From positions 62,001 through 126,000 of the forward strand of contig JAQXGH010000048.1 of assembly GCA_029006195.1 (NCBI GenBank): 64,000 nucleotides of DNA, given 5' to 3'. Numbering within the stretch: the stretch's first letter is position 1; each line of letters starts with the position of its first letter. Both the position numbers and the translations under genes were made by a program. Below, one piece after another: positions 24,958 to 34,200 of the stretch. Origin of the DNA: Bacillota bacterium. Its GTDB lineage: Bacteria; Bacillota; Clostridia; Peptostreptococcales; Anaerovoracaceae. Below the pieces are notes generated by a model that worked only from the letters and a program-made list of their open reading frames with translations, was not told the origin of the DNA and ran no database searches.

Positions 24958-27627
24958 ATGGGAATTAAACGATTAAAGAATGCGTTAAGGGCGGCAAAGA
25001 CTAACAAAAATTACTTGAATTGTCTTAATGATAAAATTGGCGCTAATACAATAGTTCTTGAGTCAAATCAGGGCAGAGGAGCGGGAAAAGAGCTTTCTGC
25101 CCTTTTAACATGTAAAGAATTGCAGGATGTAAGTGAAGACTCCAAGGTGTATATTTCATATGCAGGAAAGGCCAAGAAGGAAATCGAAGCTTTTCTTGAG
25201 GAGCTTGAAGTATCAAATGTAACTCTGGTAAAGAGGAATGGTGAAAAGTATAGACAGCTCCTGGCAACCGCAGGCAGGATCATAACTGATAATGCGCTTC
25301 CGGCATACTTCATAAAAAGAGAAGGGCAGAGACTGGTAGTGCTCGATACTGTAATGGGATACCCTGAAGGAAGATCACATTTAAGCGAGTCACTTTCACT
25401 GGGTCTTATACAAAAGACTATTCTTTCTGCTGATGAAATAGAAGGCGATAGAGATGCTGTGCTTAGAGAATATATGGTAGGCAGTCTGCTTGATGGCTCC
25501 GCCAAACTCTATTATGCAGGGGACCTTACAAGAGCTGATATCAGAGCACTTGTGGGCAATGTAATAAAGGGTGACGATGCAGAAAAAATCGCTGTAGCCT
25601 TTGAAAATGAAATGAAGCCGGCTGCAGTCCAGTTCTTAGGAGAACTTGGAGATAATGTGGATTTCGTGCAGATCATTCAGGACGGTGCAATAACTTTCGA
25701 AGAAACTGTTAGCCAGTATATGTATAAGAGCCGCGGTATGATGGCTGCTAAAGCTAAGGCTTATTATCAGCGTGAGGGTAAGAGGCTGTTTAGTGGCATA
25801 AATGTCAGCGAGATCCATTTCCTTTCAACAGAACTCTACGAAAGAATCGAGATGATTCTTCTTAGCGGGTACAAAACTGTATTTCATAAAATACCTATGC
25901 TGTTTTACAGAAGGCTTATCGATGTGTTCTTAGACCATCCTAAGAAAATCGATGAAGTTATTTCAAGGTTTGACAGTGTAGTGGAATACGATCAGGATTT
26001 TGCTAAAGAAACCTGGGGATCAAATATTTGCTGCGGTGTTTTAGCTAGATTCAAGGGCCTTAACTTAAGTTCAGATGATGAATTCCTGACAATCAATACA
26101 GGGCTTATCATCAAGGCACATAAAATCGATGCGAAGTTAGAAAATAAATTCGTAATAGGATCAATGACATACGATAAGCGTTTTGAATACGATGCAGAGG
26201 TTAAAGAAACTGGCAGCAGCGTTCAAAACGGCGTGGTATGCACAAATTATTCAGTATCAGTTAAGATACCGTGTGATGATGTTAATGGCTGGTTCATTAA
26301 GAATCTGCCGCTGGCTTATCTGAAATTCGGAGATGTAACTCTGTCAGTTCCTGTTATCACTTCAGGATCAATCGGAGCACTTAAGAAAAAAGTATATAAC
26401 ATCGGAAAGACAGGCTGCGCACTTGAACTTAGAGACGACCGCAGGCATGTGAGATTTGGTATCAAGGAACAGAAGGTGTCTGACCAGACAGGGCAGAGAA
26501 TACTTCAGTGGCTTGCCTTCATATGCCACATCATTACATTCTGGAATAAACCGGTAGTCTTATGCGAAAAATACTGCAAGAACTATGAAGAGAGTGCATC
26601 AATACTCTTCGAAAGACTTGTTGATGACGGTTATAAGAACGTAAGATATATTCTTAATAAAGACTCCTTTGCCGGACAGGGGATAGATCCTAAATACAGG
26701 AAATATATTGTTGATCAGTTCTCGTTTAAGCATTACTATAACCTTTTCGCGGCCAAGAGTATTATCTCTTCAGAAGCGATAGGACATTCCCTGGAAAAGG
26801 GCACATCAAGCTGGCTTTTCAAAAACTTCGTAGAGGACGGCAGCAAGAACTACATATTCCTTCAGCATGGCGTAATGTATATGGTAGCCTTAAGTTCCGA
26901 GCAGAGAAGTTTCTTCAGGAAGGGTAAAGGTAAGGGTAAGCAGCGTGTAGTATGTTCATCAAAACTTGAAGCTAATCATTTCACTGATTATACAAACTAC
27001 GAACAGGAAGATTTATACATATGCGGACTCATCAAATTTGACAGGAGCATCCTCAGTGAAGGTGCTGATAAGATCCTGGTAATGCTCACATGGAGACCAT
27101 GGGAATTCGTTACAGGAATTAGCGGAATGAAGGAAACCGCTTACTACAAAATGCTCCAGAGAATAGTAAGGAGCATCCCGGATGACTTAAAGGATAAGCT
27201 CATAGTCATGCCGCATCCGCTCCTCTCATCTCAGGCTAAGCTCGAAACTGATGATGAAGTGTGGAAATATTACGTTCACGGCAGAAAGTATGATGATATA
27301 CTAAAAGAAACTAAACTTCTGATAACAGATTATTCGTCAATTGCATATGACGCATTCTTTAGAGGAACAAGCGTTATCTTTGACTGGGAAGAAAAGGATG
27401 CCTGCATGAAGGAATACGGATCAAACGGCAGACTTATGCTTACAGAAGACTTGGCATTTGGCGATGTATGTTACGATAGCGACAAGCTTACAGAGTCAGT
27501 AATCTATGGATATAATAATCCGCAGAAGGAAGAACACATAAATAATTACAGAAGGATCGTTGAATTCAGCGACAGAGATAACTGTGGCAGATTCATCGAA
27601 ATGGCCAAGGCGGACGGCATTCTTTAG
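24958..27627 (+). CDS. CDP-glycerol glycerophosphotransferase family protein with long N-terminal region
   Basis: Protein of 889 residues. The C-terminal part (about 520-880) is a TagB/TagF-type domain, with YIFLQHGVMYMVAL near residue 645 giving the catalytic His-Gly, LIVMPHPLL near 758, and LLITDYSSIAYDAFFRGTS near 785. Residues 1-500 are unusual. The first 200 resemble a worn copy of the N-terminal Rossmann half of such enzymes (RAAKTNKNYLNCLNDKIGAN, IITDNALPAYFIKREGQRLV). The middle (about 200-500) is not recognised. It should polymerise or prime alditol-phosphate units from CDP donors at the inner membrane face. It is the longest of four family members in tandem. Confidence 0.85.
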   Translation: MGIKRLKNALRAAKTNKNYLNCLNDKIGANTIVLESNQGRGAGKELSALLTCKELQDVSEDSKVYISYAGKAKKEIEAFLEELEVSNVTLVKRNGEKYRQLLATAGRIITDNALPAYFIKREGQRLVVLDTVMGYPEGRSHLSESLSLGLIQKTILSADEIEGDRDAVLREYMVGSLLDGSAKLYYAGDLTRADIRALVGNVIKGDDAEKIAVAFENEMKPAAVQFLGELGDNVDFVQIIQDGAITFEETVSQYMYKSRGMMAAKAKAYYQREGKRLFSGINVSEIHFLSTELYERIEMILLSGYKTVFHKIPMLFYRRLIDVFLDHPKKIDEVISRFDSVVEYDQDFAKETWGSNICCGVLARFKGLNLSSDDEFLTINTGLIIKAHKIDAKLENKFVIGSMTYDKRFEYDAEVKETGSSVQNGVVCTNYSVSVKIPCDDVNGWFIKNLPLAYLKFGDVTLSVPVITSGSIGALKKKVYNIGKTGCALELRDDRRHVRFGIKEQKVSDQTGQRILQWLAFICHIITFWNKPVVLCEKYCKNYEESASILFERLVDDGYKNVRYILNKDSFAGQGIDPKYRKYIVDQFSFKHYYNLFAAKSIISSEAIGHSLEKGTSSWLFKNFVEDGSKNYIFLQHGVMYMVALSSEQRSFFRKGKGKGKQRVVCSSKLEANHFTDYTNYEQEDLYICGLIKFDRSILSEGADKILVMLTWRPWEFVTGISGMKETAYYKMLQRIVRSIPDDLKDKLIVMPHPLLSSQAKLETDDEVWKYYVHGRKYDDILKETKLLITDYSSIAYDAFFRGTSVIFDWEEKDACMKEYGSNGRLMLTEDLAFGDVCYDSDKLTESVIYGYNNPQKEEHINNYRRIVEFSDRDNCGRFIEMAKADGIL

Positions 27628-27666
27628 CAAAGGCTATAGGCTTTGGACAAAAATAAAGGGAAATAA

Positions 27667-28794
27667 ATGAGCATTAAGTATTCAATTGTTAAAATTGGAA
27701 TAGGCGCTCTTCGTGCATTATATGCACCGATGAAGCTTCAGAAAACCAGAAATAAGGTGGTTTTTATCTCGAGACAGAGTGAGAAACCATCGGTGGACCT
27801 GTTAAAGCTTAGAGACTATCTTGAGAAGAACCATCCTGAGGTAGAAGTTAAGCTTATGGTCAGAATGCTTGAGGGTCACAGCAAGGTAGGATATGCATTT
27901 CACATGATATCCCAGATGATGAATATAGCTTCATCGAAGCTTGTTGTACTTGATGGATACTGCATTGCAGCCTGCATTCTTAACCATAAACCCGAAACGA
28001 AAATCATACAGATGTGGCACGCTACAGCTGCCATAAAGAATTTCGGATATCAGGTGATAAATAAACCTTCAGGCAGAAGCGCAGAAGTTGCGGAGACTAT
28101 GTGCATGCACAGAAACTATGACTATATCATAGCGCCTTCGGAAGTCACTGGTGAGCATTTCTGTCAGGCTTTTAGAGCTGACAGGGATAAACTGAGATTT
28201 TACTGCCTGCCTAGGATCGATGATATTATGGCAGAAGACAGCCAGTTAAATGAGAAAATAAGAAAAGAATATGGACTAGGCGATGATAAGGAGGTAGTGG
28301 TATACGTTCCTACTTTCAGGAGAAATGCTGTGGTTGAAACAAAACCGCTTATCGAAAGCCTTGACCCTGAGAAATATGTTCTTGTGATAAAGCTGCATCC
28401 GCTTGATGAAACAGAGGTGGATACTGAGGGTACTGACCTCAGGGTTATCGCAGACAGAAAGTATAGTTCATACGAATGGCTTAAGGCTGCTGACAGGATC
28501 ATAACTGACTATTCAGCGTTGGGAGTGGAAGCGGCTCTGGTTATGAAGCCTCTTTATTATTACGTATACGATATAGATGAATATAAGGAAGATGTCGGCC
28601 TTAATGTGGACCCACTGGTTGAGCTTCCGCAGATGTCATCGAAGGATGCAGGAGAGCTTGCCAAGATGATGGAAAGGCCTTATGACTTTGATGCCCTCAG
28701 GGCATTCAGAAACCGTTTTGTTTCAGTAGATACAGATAACAGTACAGGGAAACTAGGAGAATTTATCCATGGAATTATTAAAGAAATATCTTAG
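27667..28794 (+). CDS. CDP-glycerol glycerophosphotransferase family protein (TagB-like)
   Basis: Protein of 375 residues with one TagB/F-type domain: VVFISRQSEKPSVDLLKLRD near the start, KIIQMWHATAAIKNFGYQ near residue 112 (the His of the WHxT site), VVYVPTFR near 213, VIKLHPLDETE near 240 and RIITDYSALGVEAALV near 272. Where most members have SSV after DYS it has SAL. Its size suits a priming enzyme such as TagB, which adds one glycerol phosphate to the lipid-linked disaccharide, but that assignment is inferred. Its end overlaps the next gene by 26 bases. Confidence 0.88.
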   Translation: MSIKYSIVKIGIGALRALYAPMKLQKTRNKVVFISRQSEKPSVDLLKLRDYLEKNHPEVEVKLMVRMLEGHSKVGYAFHMISQMMNIASSKLVVLDGYCIAACILNHKPETKIIQMWHATAAIKNFGYQVINKPSGRSAEVAETMCMHRNYDYIIAPSEVTGEHFCQAFRADRDKLRFYCLPRIDDIMAEDSQLNEKIRKEYGLGDDKEVVVYVPTFRRNAVVETKPLIESLDPEKYVLVIKLHPLDETEVDTEGTDLRVIADRKYSSYEWLKAADRIITDYSALGVEAALVMKPLYYYVYDIDEYKEDVGLNVDPLVELPQMSSKDAGELAKMMERPYDFDALRAFRNRFVSVDTDNSTGKLGEFIHGIIKEIS

Positions 28795-30013
28795 GAAATT
28801 TTTGATGAATCACGCAAGTCTGCGAGTTTTCGTGAGAAAGATTCATGTTGCACTTAAGAAAAAGAAATTTGAGATGGCAGCATCTGGCGCAGAAATAGAT
28901 AAGAAGCTGGTGATTTTTGAAACTTTTATGGGAAGACAGTACGGCTGCAATCCTAGAGCTATATACGAATATATGCTTAGCGACGAAAGATTCGATGATT
29001 TCACTTTCGTGTGGGTGCTTAATGACGAAGGTAAAGTCAAGGAATTCCCTCAGCTTGAAAGAGCTAAGGTAGTTAAGCTTAGATCAGACGAATACTATAA
29101 GTACTATGCAACCGCAGGTTATGTTATTACAAATTCAAATCTTGACTACGGTATCGCTAAGCGTGATGGTCAGAAATTCCTGCAGACATGGCATGGAACT
29201 CCGCTTAAGAGACTCAGATGCGATATCGAAGCCGAAGAAGGCAATGCTCTGAATTCACTTGAAGAAATCAACCAGAAGAATGATCTGGACGTTAAGAGAT
29301 ATGATTATTTCATCTCACCATCTGCCTTCAGTACAGAGAAGTTCCGCAGCGCTTTTAACTTAACTAATCTGGGACTTGAAGATATCATAATCGAAACAGG
29401 CTATCCTAGAAATGACCTGCTCTTTAAGTTCGATGAAGAGTATGCTGCGAAAATAAAAAGTGATCTGGGAATTCCTGATGACAAGAAGGTTATTCTTTAT
29501 GCGCCTACTTTCAGAGACAACCAGCATGACGGAAGCGGCTACACATATAAGACAGAAGTTGATTTTGATAAGCTTAGAAGAGAGCTTTCTGATGAATATG
29601 TAATTCTCTTTAGAGCTCATTACTTTGTTGCCAGTCAGTTTGATTTCGCAAGCTACAAGGGCTTCGTAATAGACGCATCAGGACTTGATGACATCACACC
29701 GCTTTATACAGTAGCTGATCTTCTGATTACAGACTACTCCAGCGTATTCTTTGATTACGCTAACCTTAAGAGACCTATGTATTTCTATATGTATGACCTT
29801 GAGGATTATGCTGATAATATCAGAGGTTTCTATATCGATATAAACGAACTTCCTGGACCTATCATTCAGGAAGAGGATGAGCTTATCAAGGCAATAAAGG
29901 CAGGAGACTGGTCATATGATGATAAGTATAAGGCCTTCAACGAAAAGTACAATTATCTTGATGATGCCTTTGCCAGCAAGAGAGTTGTGGATATTCTGAT
30001 AGGAGAAGAATAG
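28769..30013 (+). CDS. CDP-alditol phosphotransferase (TagF/TarL-like), tandem copy 1
   Basis: Protein of 414 residues. Family motifs are FETFMGRQYGCNPRAIYEYM near residue 50, FLQTWHGTPLKRLRCDIE near 133, VILYAPTFRDNQ near 234 and LITDYSSVFFDYANLKRP near 318. WHGTPLKRL and DYSSVFFD are the usual donor-binding and catalytic blocks of glycerol- or ribitol-phosphate polymerases. It is very close in layout to the next gene, so the two arose by tandem duplication. It starts inside the previous gene and ends one base before the next ATG, which points to coupled translation. Glycerol versus ribitol preference cannot be read. Confidence 0.9.
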   Translation: MELLKKYLRKFLMNHASLRVFVRKIHVALKKKKFEMAASGAEIDKKLVIFETFMGRQYGCNPRAIYEYMLSDERFDDFTFVWVLNDEGKVKEFPQLERAKVVKLRSDEYYKYYATAGYVITNSNLDYGIAKRDGQKFLQTWHGTPLKRLRCDIEAEEGNALNSLEEINQKNDLDVKRYDYFISPSAFSTEKFRSAFNLTNLGLEDIIIETGYPRNDLLFKFDEEYAAKIKSDLGIPDDKKVILYAPTFRDNQHDGSGYTYKTEVDFDKLRRELSDEYVILFRAHYFVASQFDFASYKGFVIDASGLDDITPLYTVADLLITDYSSVFFDYANLKRPMYFYMYDLEDYADNIRGFYIDINELPGPIIQEEDELIKAIKAGDWSYDDKYKAFNEKYNYLDDAFASKRVVDILIGEE

Positions 30014-30014
30014 G

Positions 30015-31256
30015 ATGAAGCTCAGCACAAAGATCAAAAATACATTAACAACTAAAGTGCCGTTCATGAAGAATACTGTTCAGGGAATGGCTGATGCTAA
30101 AAACCACAGAAGATATCTGAAGGCAGCGGTAGATCCTGTTGACGATAAGCTTATTCTTTTCATGTCATTTATGGGCAAGAAATACGCAGACAGCCCTAGA
30201 GCTATCTACGAATACATGCTCTCAAGTGACGAGTATAGGGACTATAAGTTCGTATGGGCTTTTGTTCATCCTGACAGATATCCACAGGTTGCAGCAAATC
30301 CTCAAACTAAGGTAGTTAAACTGAATTCGGACGAACATTACAAAATCTATGCAACATCAAAGTACTGGGTCACTAATTCCAGAGTTCCAGATGTTATAGA
30401 TAAGAGGGAAGAACAGGTTTATCTTCAGTGCTGGCACGGCACGCCTCTAAAGAGGCTTGGCCTTGATATCGAAGTCAAGGGAGCTAATGCCAGACATTCT
30501 GCCAGCGATATGGGTGAAAAGTACAGAATAGATGCCAGGAAATATACATACATGGTATCTCCGTCACCATACTGCACAGAGAAATTCACTTCCGCATTCG
30601 GTCTTGACGAGGTAGGAAGGGAAGACATAATCGTGGAAACTGGCTACCCTAGAAACGATGAACTGGCAGAAGTATACGACAGCCAGATCGAAAGCTTAAA
30701 GGATAAACTGGGAATCCCGCAGGATAAGAAGGTTATATTATACGCTCCGACTTGGCGCGATAACCAGTACGATGCTACTGTAGGCTATACATATAAAGAA
30801 GAAGTGGATTTCACTAGACTACGGGAGAGTCTGGGAGACGATTTCATAATCCTTTTCAGAGCTCACTACTTCGTTTCAAACGCATTCGATTTCGAGAAGT
30901 ATAAGGGTTTCGTATATAACGTTTCTGATTATGATGAAATCAATGATCTGTACATCGTTTCAGATGTGCTTATGACAGACTATTCGAGCGTATTCTTTGA
31001 CTATGCTAACCTGAGAAGGCCGATAATCTTCTTCATGTATGACCTCAAAGAATATCGCGATACAATAAGAGGCTTTTACATCTCACTGGATGAACTTCCA
31101 GGACATGTAATCGAAACAGAGGACGAACTTATCGAAGAGCTTAGGGCTCTTGATGGCTGGCAGCCTGATGATAAGTACAAGGCCTTCAATAAAAAATTCA
31201 ACCCTCTCGATGACGGTAGCGCCAGCGAAAGGGTTGTGAAAAGATGCATTGGTTAG
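30015..31256 (+). CDS. CDP-alditol phosphotransferase (TagF/TarL-like), tandem copy 2
   Basis: Protein of 413 residues and a sister of the preceding gene: LFMSFMGKKYADSPRAIYEYM near residue 49, YLQCWHGTPLKRLGLDIE near 135, VILYAPTWRDNQYDA near 236 and VLMTDYSSVFFDYANLRRP near 320. It should elongate or cap an alditol-phosphate chain. It is the last gene of the TagD operon. Its stop codon overlaps the stop of the convergent YfhO-TagF gene by three to four bases, and no terminator hairpin lies between them. Confidence 0.9.
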   Translation: MKLSTKIKNTLTTKVPFMKNTVQGMADAKNHRRYLKAAVDPVDDKLILFMSFMGKKYADSPRAIYEYMLSSDEYRDYKFVWAFVHPDRYPQVAANPQTKVVKLNSDEHYKIYATSKYWVTNSRVPDVIDKREEQVYLQCWHGTPLKRLGLDIEVKGANARHSASDMGEKYRIDARKYTYMVSPSPYCTEKFTSAFGLDEVGREDIIVETGYPRNDELAEVYDSQIESLKDKLGIPQDKKVILYAPTWRDNQYDATVGYTYKEEVDFTRLRESLGDDFIILFRAHYFVSNAFDFEKYKGFVYNVSDYDEINDLYIVSDVLMTDYSSVFFDYANLRRPIIFFMYDLKEYRDTIRGFYISLDELPGHVIETEDELIEELRALDGWQPDDKYKAFNKKFNPLDDGSASERVVKRCIG

Positions 31257-34200
31257 TGTTTCTTTAATAATTTCTCAAGCGGTGTTTGCGGCTGATCAGG
31301 AAGTCCGATTATCTTGTCGACCTTCATATTGCCGAAACATCTTTTCCACTCGAGTATCCAGTCAGCAGGCTTCTTGCCTGCTGTTTGCATTTTACCAGCT
31401 CTAGGGAAGTAGCTGATTCCTTCAGGAAGATCAAGAAGCGACTTAAGATCATCCTTCATATCATTCTTATTGAATACGAGGAAATAGTTAGCTTCGTCAG
31501 GGTCAAGATCCTTTACCAGAGCGCTGATATCAGCGCCTTTAGCTGCGTAAATCATAACGTTTGGCTTGCCGTTTGACGGCATATCATATTCTTTACCGCA
31601 TGGTGTGCCAAAGAATACTCTCTCGCAAAGGCTGGAAGCTGCGTCTTTTGAATCATAATTACAGTACTTCTTAATGAATTCACTATCATCATAATTTTTA
31701 GGGCTTCTCGCTTCTTTAATAGCTTCAGCTGCTGTCTTAACCTGAGGGAAAGGCAGAGTGTCTATTGGACTGTAAAGTCCTCTAGTGCTGAGATAGTCAT
31801 CAGCATCATATGTATAAAGAACGATCTTTCTTCCTGTAACTGCATAATCATAGAATACACTTGAGTAGTCTGTAATCAGACAATCAGCAGCGTTAAGGAA
31901 TTCATAAGTTTCGTATGTCTTAGGAAATGCCTTAATGTTTTTGAACTGGCTGTAGTCGACCTGGTCTGCTGCCAGAGGGTGAACCTTAGCAAACAGAACT
32001 TCGCCTTCGCTTAGACTATCATCCATCTGTTTCAGAACATTTACCAGAGTCTGTCCCATAAGTGCAGGTCTATGAGTAGGCATGTAAACATATATTTTCT
32101 TGCCTTCAAGGCCCTGTTCTTTTATTATTTCTTCTCTTCTTTCGTCATCAAAGAATGCTGAGTTTCTAGGGTACCCAGAAAGAATAATCTTAGCTGAGCT
32201 GGCGTTTTCAAGCATGTAGTCGTTTACCATATGCTCCATCATATATTCGTTAGGGTAGAGGAGATAATCAGCTATTACAAAGTTCTTCTGAACGTTGCCT
32301 GTAGCATGAGGTTCGTGCTTTACCTTTCTGCCCATAACCTTGAATGGAGTACCATGCCAGAGGTTAAGATAAATCTGTTTATTCTTCTTGATAAAGAAGT
32401 TCTTAAGTGATGCGTCGCAGATAATATACTTGGCAGTTGAAAGTGCTCTGTAGTATTTATCTGTATCTACAATAAGTATTTCAGGCTTTCTTGGCATTGC
32501 ATCTAGCTTCTGTCTGATTACCGCTGCTGTTTTCTCGTCTTCTGCTGATACTTTGATATTAAAGTCCTTATACTTATCGTTTGTTAACAGCTCCTTTGCC
32601 ATATAGAAGACATTGCCATCGATTTCCTTGCCATTTCTGGCTTCAAGGAATACTGCAGATTTATCTACCGGCAGGTTCATGTAATCTGCAAAATTTTTTT
32701 TTCTTCTTCTGTGCTGGATGGCAATGAGTATTGTAAGAATGATGCCGATAATAGTTGCGATTATTCCCAGCTTAAGTGATACGTTGTTATACTTAAGCTC
32801 AACATCATGCTGTCCCTTTGTAACCTGAACGCCAAGGAATGCCATATTGAGGTTCTCGATCTTATCTACCTTTTCGCCATCAATGTAAACATCCCAGTTA
32901 GTGTACTGAGGTATTGAGAAGTAGATGATTCCGTCATCAGTTGCATTAACTGTACCTGATACATGCTTGTCATCATATTCTGCGATTTCATACTTCTCGA
33001 GCATTCTCTGCTGTGCGTACTTGTCGTAGTTATCTACAGACATTGCTGTGATGTACATGTCGCCAAGTTCATATTCGCCTTCGTGGTTGATATCGAATGT
33101 GAGTGTGCCATCAAAGTTTTCGTAGTATCCCATATTCATATCGAAGTCTTTGATTCCTGGGATGCACTGGTTGCTGTGTCCTGTATGAATTACCTCTTCA
33201 AGTCTGCCGTCATTACATGTAACAGAGAATGACTTGTCATTTGTCTTTATGAGTCCGTCAAATGATACTATCAGCTGGCAGTCATGTACAGGATTAACCT
33301 TAACTGTGAATGTTGAATGTTCCTTGCTTGTAATGATCTTGCCATCCTTGAATTCGAGACCGTCCTGATCGATGATTTCGAATGGTACATTCTTTGTATC
33401 TGTCTCTATGTCAGCTGCTGTTACCTGAGTGATGTTTTCGCTTATTTCAGAAACCATATCGTCAGGAACTACTGCAGCCTGGAGCAGAGCCTGTTCTCGT
33501 TCGTGCTTAGTGAGCTTCATGAATTCGCTTTCTGACATGAATTTGTCATAAGCGAATCCGAGCCCTGGATCGTACTTGTTCTTATAAACGTTTACGCCGT
33601 CGATGGTATCCATATATGAGAAGCCGTATCCTGCATAAGCGTCTGAACCGGTGATTCCAGCCTTTGCATCATCGCCCATAAAGTACTTGACGCCATAGAG
33701 GAAGTCGAGGCCCATACGGTTGTCGTTTGAAATGAGATATACTCTCATGAGGTAACCGTAGTTGTTACCCAGCGCCTTGTTGAATTCCAGCTGCTTGGAT
33801 GAAGTAAATGAATCGTATACGTAAATGCTCTTTGACTGCCACCAGAGGTTTTCACTGACTGGCATTTCCATTCCGTGATGGAAGTTGATCCAGTCTACCT
33901 GGTCAGTTCTATAGAAACCGTCATCCTCCAGCATTGGGTTTACTCTCTGACATGATTTTGAAAGCTGGTCATCAACTTCGCCTATATCGATGAACTTGTT
34001 CTGATAAAGGTAGAAACTTACTGACCAGTTGAGTGCCAGTGTACAGCCAATGATGACAAAGCAGGCAATCTGCCTGTAGATGACTTTGATCTTATCGTTT
34101 TTGAATCCGATTACGATAAGGAGTGCCAGACCAGCCATGAGGTTGAGTGTAATGAAGAGTGCACCTCTGTTTGAAAGGCCTGTAATATTAATAAAGTCGA

